The notes under the pieces: generated by a model
What the model saw: only the letters and a program-made list of their open reading frames with translations
Told to the model about the DNA's origin: nothing
Databases searched by the model: none
Made by a program: the position numbers and the translations under genes
Shown here: in pieces, positions 1 to 5,800 of the stretch
Numbering within the stretch: the first letter of the stretch is position 1
Layout of the letters: every line of letters begins with the position of its first letter
Source of the DNA: Nitrosomonadaceae bacterium
Lineage (GTDB): Bacteria; Pseudomonadota; Gammaproteobacteria; Burkholderiales; Nitrosomonadaceae
DNA: 5,800 nt
Assembly (NCBI GenBank): GCA_024644425.1
Contig: JAHELA010000097.1
Span: 1 to 5,800 of the forward strand
Reading direction: 5' to 3'

Positions 1-91
1 AAAGAGGTGCAGTTTGGCAAATTGCCCATAACAGAAACCTCCAAATTCCTGAAAATAATTTCCTGCAATATTTTAAGGTAAATTCAGTGAT
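1..91. other. Left edge, possible tail of a truncated plus-strand gene
   Basis: No complete gene lies here. Two plus-strand frames are open from the window edge. One runs from base 3 to a TAG at 93-95 and ends in the residues LQYFKVNSVI; the other runs from base 1 to a TAA at 79-81. If the first is real, it would be the last 30 residues of a gene converging on the small minus-strand gene, with the two stop codons overlapping. Thirty open codons is weak evidence in AT-rich DNA and I recognise no family. The short palindrome GGCAAATTGCC at 17-27 has too small a loop and no T-tract, so it is not a convincing terminator. Confidence 0.2.
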
Positions 92-376
92 TTAGTCATC
101 GTACTGATCAAGGACTATCGGGGCGTTAGTTGCATATGGATTATTTAGACTGTCATTACTTTGGGGGTTACCATATTTTCCATGAGGGTTGTTGATACTG
201 TCTTCAGAATATTGAGACCCATATCGACCGTGAGGGTTACTAACTGAGTCGGGATCGTCTTGGTTGGTACTTAGATTACCAAGATACTTACCAGTTTTTT
301 GATCTACTAGTATCGGTGGTGCTGAGAACGCTATCGTAGAGATAAATAGAAATATAAGTGTAACTATTTTATTCAT
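92..376 (-). CDS. Small exported protein with NPHGKYG-type tandem repeats, function unknown
   Basis: This 94-residue protein starts with a clear Sec signal peptide: MNK, then a hydrophobic core at residues 4-17, and probable cleavage after Ser18 (A-F-S, then APP). The mature chain of about 76 residues first has the motif TGKYLGNLSTN (28-38), then three 16-residue repeats at 41-88 built on DS(V/I/L)xNP(H/Y)G(K/R)YG. It ends in an acidic tail (DQYDD) and has no cysteine. Small exported proteins with such DSxxNPxGxYG repeats are common in proteobacteria, but I know of no established function. The start is well supported: GGAGGAG (complement of 381-387) lies four bases upstream of the ATG, and a good promoter lies at 422-449. 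It is divergent from the TonB-dependent receptor and does not share a transcript with it. The periplasm or the cell exterior is the likely location. Gene call high confidence, function unknown. Confidence 0.9.
   Translation of the reverse strand: MNKIVTLIFLFISTIAFSAPPILVDQKTGKYLGNLSTNQDDPDSVSNPHGRYGSQYSEDSINNPHGKYGNPQSNDSLNNPYATNAPIVLDQYDD
113..256 (-). repeat. Three tandem 48-bp coding repeats (16 residues each)
   Basis: The repeats encode residues 41-56, 57-72 and 73-88 of the small exported protein. Copies one and two are closest (SNPHGRYGSQ and NNPHGKYGNP). The third keeps DSLNNP but diverges after Tyr81. The conserved pattern is Asp-Ser, then Asn-Pro-His/Tyr-Gly, then Lys/Arg-Tyr-Gly. 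The copies are diverged at DNA level, so this is an old protein repeat, not a recent expansion. Confidence 0.85.
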
Positions 377-421
377 GTTTCTCCTCCAAAAATTGAAAGA
401 GTAAATTTTTTAATAATACTA

Positions 422-449
422 ATCATAAAACGAAAATTTTTATAGTCAA
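422..449 (-). promoter_or_regulatory. Sigma70-type promoter for the small exported protein
   Basis: Read on the minus strand, TTGACT (complement of 444-449) and TATGAT (complement of 422-427) are separated by 16 bases. Each hexamer differs from consensus by one base. This predicts a transcript start near 415 and a leader of about 40 bases carrying the GGAGGAG ribosome site just before the ATG at 376. It is the best-matching promoter in the window. Inferred from sequence only. Confidence 0.65.
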
Positions 450-651
450 CATTTCATTTATTATCTGGGCCTTGTGAAAGATAATTTTTGAGCAATGATT
501 AGAATTTCCCAATAATGGCAAATACTTAAATCCAATTTACGTTAACAAATATTTATAAAAATGGCTCATTTTTTCATATCTACAATAAGAAACTTCTTTA
601 GTGTAAATAATTCTCATCTATATTTCTCAATAATAGTACTTAAAACAAATT

Positions 652-689
652 TAACTATAATCTATTTATTGTTTATATATTTATAGTTA
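652..689. repeat. 9-bp perfect inverted repeat, operator-like
   Basis: TAACTATAA at 652-660 is the exact reverse complement of TTATAGTTA at 681-689, with a 20-base AT-rich spacer. A further direct copy of AACTATAAT occurs at 744-752, overlapping the best -10 candidate for the receptor. The spacer is long for a terminator hairpin and there is no GC content, so a protein-binding site is more plausible than a terminator. In DNA this AT-rich, chance is a real alternative. Confidence 0.35.
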
Positions 690-724
690 TACTGTTAATT
701 AATATCAGAAGATAGATGATTTCA

Positions 725-743
725 TTAAATGATAATAAGTCTC
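725..743 (+). promoter_or_regulatory. Possible Fur-like box upstream of the receptor
   Basis: By my count this stretch matches 13 of 19 positions of the classical Fur consensus (GATAATGATAATCATTATC), including an intact central GATAAT hexamer at 731-736. It sits just upstream of the TATAAT at 747-752, where a repressor would block polymerase. Many TonB-dependent receptors are Fur-regulated. The AT content of the region makes such matches likely by chance, and the site partly overlaps the 719-732 repeat, so this is a weak candidate. Confidence 0.25.
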
Positions 744-746
744 AAC

Positions 747-752
747 TATAAT
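747..752 (+). promoter_or_regulatory. Candidate -10 element for the receptor gene
   Basis: A perfect TATAAT lies 37 bases before the ATG at 790, which would put the transcript start near 759 and give a leader of about 30 bases. No good -35 hexamer sits at 16-18 bases upstream, so activity may depend on a regulator. A second perfect TATAAT at 656-661, inside the inverted repeat, and a TATACT at 688-693 are alternatives. Confidence 0.35.
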
Positions 753-789
753 TGGTTAATTTCTACGCAAAAATTTTCAATTTCATTAA

Positions 790-2892
790 ATGAATAATCA
801 AGGAGAAAAACTTCGTATAATCCTTAGTTTTTCAGTCTTATATATTTTCATTCTAATTTCGACACAGGTTTTAGCAGACGATATGCCAACCCTAGATCCT
901 GTAGAGGTAACGGCTAGGTCCGATGATCTTGTTGGCACAGCAAGTAGCGCAAGTGAGGGGATTGTTACAAAGAAAGAACTTGCTTCACGACCAATACTTA
1001 ATCCTGGTATGGTGCTTGAAAGTGTTCCCGGGTTGATTGTAAATCTAGATTCCTCCGGAGGAAAAGCTAATCAATTATTTCTGAGGGGATTTGCTCTAGA
1101 TCATGGCACCGATTTTCTAACAACTGTGGCTGGCATACAGATTAACCAACGTAGCCATGCACATGGTCAAGGATACACAGATTTCAATTTCCTAATTCCT
1201 GAGTTACTAGAAAGTGTGCGCTATAAGAAAGGACCTTATTCTGCAGAAGAAGGAGATTTCTCTTCAGCAGGCGCTGTATATCTAAACTATGTTCGTGTGT
1301 TACCTAAAACTATAGCTGAGTACACTGTAGGGCGATTTGATTACCATAGTATCCTACTTGCAAGTTCACCAAAAATTGGTAATGGAAATCTTTTGTTTGG
1401 CTTAAAACTCAAGAAGTATGATGGGCCGTGGGATGTAAAACAGAATTTTCGTAATTTTAGTCTTATTACGCGTTATAGCCAAGGTGCGTCTGATAATGGT
1501 TTCGAAATTAGTGCTATGGCATACAAAGCCGACGGTAATGTGACAAATCAGATACCCAAACGTGCTATAGAGGGTGGAATCGTTGGACGATTTGGTTCGC
1601 TAAATCCAAGTGATAGTCTGGATACATCACGGTACAGTTTATCAGGCCAGTGGGCTCGTAAAAACGAATTAAGTGTAACGCGTGCGAACGCCTATTATGT
1701 CCGTTCTGAGTTTAGAATGAATTCTGATTTTACCTACTTTCTTAATTTTCCAGCTGCGGGTGATCAGATACAACAGGAGGAAAACCGGAATACTTGGGGT
1801 TTTAATAGTAGTCATACTTGGTTTGGTAAGTTGGGAAATCGAGAAGTGGAAAACACAATTGGTTTTCAGATGCGCTACGATAACATTGATCCACTTGGTC
1901 TTTTTCTTACACAAGGAGGTATCCCTTTAGCAAAAGTGGATTCTAACGGAAATTTTCAGTCAGGTATTGTGCGACGAGACATTTTAAATGAGTACAATAT
2001 TTCATTTTATGCTGAGAATCGTATGCAGTGGTTACCATGGTTTCGATCCGTAATTGGTGTACGTAACGATTTCTATCATTTTGATGTAGAGAGTAATAAT
2101 GCTGTTAACTCAGGAAAAAAGAGCAGCGATATGGTAACTCCTAAATTAGCATTTGTCTTCGGACCGTGGGCCAAGACAGAGTTTTACCTAAATGGTGGTG
2201 GTGGTTTTCACAGTAACGATGCGCGTGGCATAACGAACAGAGTCAGTTCTGACAATCCGATGGTTCCAATTCAGCAAGTGACTCCGCTAGTTCGTACTTG
2301 GGGTTATGAGGTTGGTTTTCGTACTGCCATTGTGCCGGGTCTGCGGACATCTGTGTCACTTTGGCAGTTGCATGTTGGCTCGGAATTGCTATTCGTTGGT
2401 GATATTGGTAACACCGAGCCAAGTGGTTCAAGCTTGCGAAGAGGTATCGAACTAACCAACTATTGGAGCCCTTTCAGTTGGATGGTCATAGATGCGAATC
2501 TTTCCTTTTCTCGTGCTCGCTTCCGTAGTAATAATTTTTTAGGCAGTCACGTTCCTGGTTCTATGCCACGTGTTGCGTCAATTGGCTTATCTATAGATCG
2601 CGGTAGCTTGTTTGGAAGTATACGCATGCGCCATATTGGATCTAGGCCTTTGAACAAAAACAACTCACAAGTTGGTCGTAGTTCTACACTCGTCAATTTG
2701 CGCGCTGGATACCGCTTTGCAAAGTATTTTCAGGTATCAATTGATGTTTTCAATTTGATAGGGAGCAAGCCTTACGATACGCAATTCTTTTATGAATCCC
2801 AATTATCTGGAGAGCCAGCACCTGTCGCAGATAGGCATCTACATCCTGTAGAACCACGCAATATTCGTTTTACGATACGCGCAAGTTTTTGA
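790..2892 (+). CDS. TonB-dependent outer-membrane receptor, substrate unknown
   Basis: This complete 700-residue protein is a gated outer-membrane beta-barrel that imports a ligand using TonB-ExbBD energy. A Sec signal peptide (hydrophobic core about 10-26) is probably cleaved after VLA29. A TonB-box-like LDPVEVTA lies at 35-42. The plug domain (about 45-170) carries VLESVPGL (75-82), LRGF (98-101), DHGTDF (104-109), HAHGQGYTDFNFLIPEL (123-139) and KGPYSAEEGDFSSAGAV (147-163). The rest is barrel, with GFHSNDARG at 472-480, a C-terminal DVFNLIGSKPYD (652-663), HLHPVEPR (683-690) and a terminal Phe typical of outer-membrane barrels. Length is normal for the family. The HAHGQGYTD and HLHP motifs recall a proteobacterial subgroup whose ligand I do not know. 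No ribosome site precedes the ATG; an AAGGAG at 800-805 lies inside the gene, but no usable start follows it, and only 790 supplies the basic n-region (Lys7, Arg9). It stands alone, divergent from the small exported protein. Confidence 0.95.
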   Translation: MNNQGEKLRIILSFSVLYIFILISTQVLADDMPTLDPVEVTARSDDLVGTASSASEGIVTKKELASRPILNPGMVLESVPGLIVNLDSSGGKANQLFLRGFALDHGTDFLTTVAGIQINQRSHAHGQGYTDFNFLIPELLESVRYKKGPYSAEEGDFSSAGAVYLNYVRVLPKTIAEYTVGRFDYHSILLASSPKIGNGNLLFGLKLKKYDGPWDVKQNFRNFSLITRYSQGASDNGFEISAMAYKADGNVTNQIPKRAIEGGIVGRFGSLNPSDSLDTSRYSLSGQWARKNELSVTRANAYYVRSEFRMNSDFTYFLNFPAAGDQIQQEENRNTWGFNSSHTWFGKLGNREVENTIGFQMRYDNIDPLGLFLTQGGIPLAKVDSNGNFQSGIVRRDILNEYNISFYAENRMQWLPWFRSVIGVRNDFYHFDVESNNAVNSGKKSSDMVTPKLAFVFGPWAKTEFYLNGGGGFHSNDARGITNRVSSDNPMVPIQQVTPLVRTWGYEVGFRTAIVPGLRTSVSLWQLHVGSELLFVGDIGNTEPSGSSLRRGIELTNYWSPFSWMVIDANLSFSRARFRSNNFLGSHVPGSMPRVASIGLSIDRGSLFGSIRMRHIGSRPLNKNNSQVGRSSTLVNLRAGYRFAKYFQVSIDVFNLIGSKPYDTQFFYESQLSGEPAPVADRHLHPVEPRNIRFTIRASF

Positions 2893-3237
2893 ATATTAGT
2901 TTTCCAAGGGTATATTATTCATGTGCTAATTAATCTTTATTGTTGCTTATTAGACTATCAATCTAAAAGGTTAAGTAACCGACCATCATTTTTGTCAGGT
3001 ATGCTGCATAATGTTAGTGGCCTTTCTTTATATGATATGACTACAGTTTTTCCATTTTTTAGTTTACACAAAAGATATATACATACTTCTCCAAAGTCAT
3101 ATGTTTCTGAGCGACTAGCAATCTTCCATTTTTGTGGATAGATTAGAAAAATAAGGTGGGACTAGTCTAAAATATAGAATGATGGGCTCTACATGTTTCA
3201 TATATAAATTTATGGAAAACAGAAAGGAAAAAGGAAT
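2893..3237. other. Intergenic region without a convincing gene
   Basis: These 345 bp separate the receptor from the Sel1 gene. A 72-codon frame at 2923-3141 begins with GTG, has no ribosome site and no recognisable domain, so I do not call it. No hairpin plus T-tract follows the receptor stop. The right end carries the Sel1 gene's ribosome site (AAAGGA at 3223-3228, nine bases before the ATG). The -10-like sequences TATAGA (3173-3178) and TATAAA (3203-3208) lack a fitting -35. The size implies that the Sel1 gene has its own promoter. Confidence 0.6.
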
Positions 3238-4935
3238 ATGCGGAAGCTACTAAAGTGGTTGCTGTTGAGTAATCTGCTTACGTTAATATTGGTAACCCAG
3301 TCGGCGGCTGATATGTTATCAGATGCCAAATTATTAGATGCTAAACGTGCTTATTTTACCGGTGACTTTGAACGAGCAGAAAAAATAGTTCGTCATATGG
3401 CAGAGCAGGGTAATGGAACTGCTCAAAATATTCTAGGGGTGATGTATTTTAATGGTCAAGGTGTAACTCAAGACTTTCAAGAGGCTGCAAGACTGTATCT
3501 TTTATCAGCGAATCAAGGGAATGCAATCGCACAGAACAACTTAGGTTTATTATATGAGGATGGCCAAGGTGTAGTTCAAGATTTTCAGGAGGCTGCAAAA
3601 TGGTATCGACAGGCTGCTGACCAAGGGTATGCATTTGCACAAAATAATCTTGGCTTGCTATATAGACGTGGCAAGGGCGTTACTCAAGATTACCAAGAAG
3701 CAGCGAAATTATATCGATTAGCAGCTGAACAAGGGAATGCAAATGCACAATATAATCTTGGTTTATTATACAAGCGTGGTCAAGGTGTGGATCATGATTA
3801 TTCGGAAGCAGCGTATTGGTACCGTTTAGCTGCAGAACAAGGAAATGTGTTTGCACAAAATAACCTTGGTTTATTGAATGCGAATGGACAAGGTGTAATT
3901 CAAAATAATCATGAAGCCGTAAGATGGTATCGATTAGCCGCGGAACAAGGATATGCACTTGCGCAGAATAACCTCGGTGTTATGTATTGGCGTGGTAAAG
4001 GCCTGACTCAAGATTTTCAGGAGGCTGCAAAATGGTATCAGCTAGCTGTTAAGCAAGAGAATCCAGATGCACAATATAATCTTGGTTTATTGTATAGGCA
4101 TGGACAGGGTGTAATTCAGGATGATCAGGAAGCCGCGAGGTTGTATCGCCTTGCAGCCATGCAAGGAAAACAACTAGCACAAAATAATCTTGGATTATTA
4201 TATGAAAATGGCCAAGGTGTCATACAAGATTATCAGGAAGCCGCTAAGTGGTATCGACAGGCTGCTGACCAAGGGTATGCATTTGCACAAAATAACCTTG
4301 GTTTACTTTATAGGCATGGAAAAGGCGTTACTCAAGATTACCAGGAAGCAGAAAAATTATATCGGTTAGCTGCACTGCAGGGCAATCCAAATGCACAATA
4401 TAATCTTGGTTTATTGTACAGGCATGGACAAGGGGTGGATCAAAATTATTCTGAAGCGGCACGATGGTATCGTTTGGCTGCTGAACATGGGTATGCGCGA
4501 GCACAAAATAATCTTGGTTTGTTGAATGCGAATGGTCAGGGCGTAGCCCAGAACTATCAAGAAGCTGCAAAATGGTATCGAATGGCGATAGAACAGGATT
4601 ATGCACTTGCACAATATAACCTTGGTTTAATGATTTTTAATGGTAAAGGTGTAGCTAAAAATTATGAAGAAGCAGCTAGATTGTATCGGCTTGCTGCAGA
4701 TCAAGGGCTAGCATCAGCCCAATATGCCCTTGGTTGGATGTATGCAAATGGCCAAGGTGTAGAACAAGACTATGTACGAGCTCATATGCGATTTGATCTA
4801 GCTGCAAACAGGGGAAATAGTAATGCTAAAAAATGGAAAATATCAATTTCCAAAAGGATGACTTCAGCACAAATTGCGCAGGCCCAACAAATGGCACAAG
4901 AGTGCAAGGAGCGTAATTATAGAAATTGTAATTAA
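3238..4935 (+). CDS. Exported Sel1-repeat protein with 13 tandem repeats
   Basis: This 565-residue protein is a probable periplasmic or surface scaffold. A Sec signal peptide (MRKLLK, hydrophobic core 7-19) is probably cleaved after SAA24. A degenerate helical-hairpin segment at 28-57 (AKRAYFTGDFERAEKIV) precedes 13 consecutive 36-residue Sel1-like repeats at 58-525, with no gap between them. The consensus is GxxxAQxNLGLLYxxGQGVxQDYQEAAKWYRLAAEQ. Such repeats stack into an alpha-solenoid that binds other proteins; no catalytic motif is seen. The last 40 residues end in AQIAQAQQMAQECKERNYRNCN, a tail type seen in other proteobacterial Sel1 proteins. Cys556 and Cys564 are the only cysteines and could form a disulfide after export. 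The ribosome site AAAGGA (3223-3228) supports the ATG at 3238. Sel1 proteins take part in varied roles, including host interaction and envelope signalling, but nothing here fixes the partner. Family call is very secure, role unknown. Confidence 0.95.
   Translation: MRKLLKWLLLSNLLTLILVTQSAADMLSDAKLLDAKRAYFTGDFERAEKIVRHMAEQGNGTAQNILGVMYFNGQGVTQDFQEAARLYLLSANQGNAIAQNNLGLLYEDGQGVVQDFQEAAKWYRQAADQGYAFAQNNLGLLYRRGKGVTQDYQEAAKLYRLAAEQGNANAQYNLGLLYKRGQGVDHDYSEAAYWYRLAAEQGNVFAQNNLGLLNANGQGVIQNNHEAVRWYRLAAEQGYALAQNNLGVMYWRGKGLTQDFQEAAKWYQLAVKQENPDAQYNLGLLYRHGQGVIQDDQEAARLYRLAAMQGKQLAQNNLGLLYENGQGVIQDYQEAAKWYRQAADQGYAFAQNNLGLLYRHGKGVTQDYQEAEKLYRLAALQGNPNAQYNLGLLYRHGQGVDQNYSEAARWYRLAAEHGYARAQNNLGLLNANGQGVAQNYQEAAKWYRMAIEQDYALAQYNLGLMIFNGKGVAKNYEEAARLYRLAADQGLASAQYALGWMYANGQGVEQDYVRAHMRFDLAANRGNSNAKKWKISISKRMTSAQIAQAQQMAQECKERNYRNCN
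3409..4812 (+). repeat. Thirteen 108-bp coding repeats, with a six-unit internal duplication
   Basis: The array is exactly 13 x 108 bp, in frame throughout. Units 2-5 closely resemble units 8-11 in order. For example, both unit 3 and unit 9 begin GYAFAQNNLGLLYR and both units 5 and 11 carry LLNANGQGV, where other units have LLY. A 47-base identical run at 3601-3647 and 4249-4295 (offset 648 = 6 x 108) confirms this at DNA level. A second identical run of 32 bases links units 2 and 6 (3576-3607 and 4008-4039, offset 432 = 4 x 108). This indicates block duplication plus conversion between units. Confidence 0.9.
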
Positions 4936-5119
4936 GTTATATTGGACGACTCATTAGATTTTAGATGTAAACCTAGGCAATTAATTAATTAGGGCACTTA
5001 TTTAATATAGTGGTGTTTATTTTTTTAAATAGTAGATGTAAATAGAATTTCATTTTTTCTATAAGTCATGGAAATTTGTAGCATTGAAATTAATTGGTTG
5101 AGATCCAAAAAAACAACCT
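4936..5119. other. Short AT-rich intergenic region, weak terminator candidate
   Basis: This stretch separates the Sel1 gene from the transporter. A weak hairpin is possible from CACTTAT (4995-5001) and ATAGTG (5007-5012), with one bulged T, followed by a T-rich run at about 5016-5026. Six mostly AT pairs make a poor intrinsic terminator. The AATT/TTAA run near 4979-4991 and the ten-base TAGATGTAAA at 4962-4971 and 5033-5042 look like chance in AT-rich DNA. I see no convincing promoter, although the transporter probably needs one here. Confidence 0.4.
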
Positions 5120-5800
5120 ATGAACATGTCACGCTTATATTTTCCTTCTCCTGTATTTGCTGCACTAGCTGCTGCTGCTTTATTTGGGGCTAGTGTTCCC
5201 TTTGTAAAACAGTTTGTAAACGAAATGCCAGCTATATTACTAGTAGGTTTTCTTTATTTAGGTAGTGGTATAGGGTTGTGTATTCTTCGTGTACTTCGTG
5301 ATCATAGTTGGCGTAATCCAGGTCTTACAAATAATGAGTGGCCCTGGTTATTAGGGGCAGTTACTTTTGGTGGAGTGGTAGGTCCGATATTATTGATGTT
5401 GGGTTTATTCAATACTACGGCAGCTTCAGCTTCTTTGTTACTCAATCTTGAAAGCGTATTTACTGCTGTGCTTGCATGGGTCGTTTTCAAAGAAAATACC
5501 GATCAGAGGATTGTGATGGGTATGATGTTCATTGTAGCAGGTGGATTACTGCTATCATGGACTGAACAGGATGGTAGTTTTGGAACCAACAACTTGCTTA
5601 GTTCGCTGTATATCATAGCTGCATGTCTATGTTGGGCTATTGACAATAATCTGATGCGTAAGGTTTCTGTATCAGACGTTTTTTTTACTGCTGGTTTTAG
5701 GGGTATGGTATCCGCAGTATTCAACATCGGATGGGCGCTACTTCTGGGATATACAATTCCTATTTGGTCTGTTAGTAGCAAAGTTATGTTTATTGGGTTC
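5120..5800 (+). CDS. EamA/DMT-family inner-membrane transporter, 3' end beyond the window
   Basis: The frame stays open for 227 codons to the window edge. Family members of the ten-helix EamA type are usually near 300 residues, so roughly a quarter is missing. Hydrophobic segments lie at about 9-30, 37-59, 74-97, 101-123, 130-147, 158-176 and 188-215. The first EamA repeat ends in the characteristic LLLNLESVFTAVLAWVVFKE (106-125). The second begins around 160 and carries CLCWAIDNNLMRKVS (169-183), a conserved feature of many members. Such proteins export or exchange small metabolites across the inner membrane; the substrate cannot be read from sequence. The ATG at 5120 lacks a clear ribosome site, and a second ATG two codons on (5126) is an alternative; both precede the first helix. 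It is co-oriented with the Sel1 gene, 184 bp downstream, and probably a separate unit. Confidence 0.92.
   Translation, partial: MNMSRLYFPSPVFAALAAAALFGASVPFVKQFVNEMPAILLVGFLYLGSGIGLCILRVLRDHSWRNPGLTNNEWPWLLGAVTFGGVVGPILLMLGLFNTTAASASLLLNLESVFTAVLAWVVFKENTDQRIVMGMMFIVAGGLLLSWTEQDGSFGTNNLLSSLYIIAACLCWAIDNNLMRKVSVSDVFFTAGFRGMVSAVFNIGWALLLGYTIPIWSVSSKVMFIGF

Larger units (their letters stand above)
377..789. other. Divergent, very AT-rich intergenic region
   Basis: These 413 bp separate the start codons of the small exported protein (minus) and the TonB-dependent receptor (plus). I found no convincing gene or structured RNA. The left part carries the minus-strand promoter. The right part, from about 650, holds the inverted repeat, the duplicated palindromic element and the TATAAT described separately. 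The middle (about 465-650) is AT-rich and shows no element I can name. The whole stretch is clearly more AT-rich than the flanking genes, as expected for regulatory DNA. Confidence 0.8.
719..793. repeat. Two direct copies of a 14-bp element with palindromic core
   Basis: ATTTCATTAAATGA occurs exactly at 719-732 and again at 780-793, 61 bp apart. The core TCATT-A-AATGA is a perfect inverted repeat around one central base; at the second copy the symmetry extends to 13 bases (782-794). The second copy contains the ATG of the receptor gene. A 61-bp spacing is close to six helical turns, so two dimer sites could face the same side of the DNA. The TATAAT at 747-752 lies between the copies. The repeat is seen directly; the operator role is inferred. 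Confidence 0.5.

Noticed and set aside
17..27. GGCAAATTGCC palindrome considered as a terminator for the minus-strand gene
   Set aside because: The stem would be only 4-5 bp with a loop of 1-3 bases, it lies over 60 bases past the stop, and no T-tract follows on the minus strand.
1669..2431. Minus-strand frames of 81 and 62 codons inside the receptor gene
   Set aside because: They lie opposite strongly conserved receptor sequence and show no domain or translation signal.
2923..3141. 72-codon plus-strand frame between the receptor and Sel1 genes
   Set aside because: It begins with GTG, has no ribosome site, signal peptide or recognisable domain, and its composition is that of AT-rich intergenic DNA.
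3449..4614. Several minus-strand frames opposite the Sel1 gene
   Set aside because: They resemble one another only because the 108-bp coding repeats on the other strand repeat in every frame. The Sel1 frame explains the DNA fully.
3409..4812. Periodic repeats considered as a CRISPR array
   Set aside because: The 108-bp period is wholly in frame, diverged and encodes Sel1 repeats; there is no repeat-spacer structure.
4962..5042. TAGATGTAAA occurring twice
   Set aside because: Ten AT-rich bases with no symmetry, no helical phasing with a promoter and no gene relation; chance is sufficient.
5302..5781. Minus-strand frames of 62 and 92 codons opposite the transporter
   Set aside because: The plus-strand EamA frame is open throughout with family motifs, and the reverse frames have no recognisable features.

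Overview
The window comes from an AT-rich Gram-negative bacterium. A TonB-dependent outer-membrane receptor requires an outer membrane. The small secreted protein with NPHGKYG-type repeats, the Sel1 protein with a two-cysteine tail and the EamA transporter all resemble proteins common in Gammaproteobacteria and Betaproteobacteria. I cannot name a genus. Coding and non-coding DNA are both AT-rich, and I see no compositional break, insertion sequence, tRNA, integrase or CRISPR array.

Layout. Positions 92-376 (minus) encode a 94-residue exported protein with three tandem 16-residue repeats, preceded by a strong ribosome binding site and a good sigma70-type promoter. A 413-bp, very AT-rich divergent intergenic region (377-789) follows. 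It holds a duplicated 14-bp element with a palindromic core, a 9-bp inverted repeat and a possible Fur-like site next to a perfect TATAAT. Positions 790-2892 (plus) encode a complete 700-residue TonB-dependent receptor. Positions 2893-3237 hold no convincing gene. Positions 3238-4935 (plus) encode a 565-residue exported protein with 13 consecutive, ungapped 36-residue Sel1 repeats. Positions 5120-5800 (plus) encode the first 227 residues of an EamA/DMT-family inner-membrane transporter that runs off the right edge.

How the genes relate. All appear to act in the envelope: outer membrane (receptor), inner membrane (transporter), and periplasm or exterior (the two signal-peptide proteins). Spacing of 184-413 bp and the divergent orientation suggest separate transcription units, not one operon. 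The only pair likely to share control is the small repeat protein and the receptor, which share a promoter region. No substrate can be assigned to the receptor or the transporter from sequence alone.

I did not find a clear new multi-gene system. The most interesting points are the duplicated palindrome that includes the receptor start codon, the divergent pairing of that receptor with an uncharacterised repeat protein, and the six-repeat internal duplication in the Sel1 gene.
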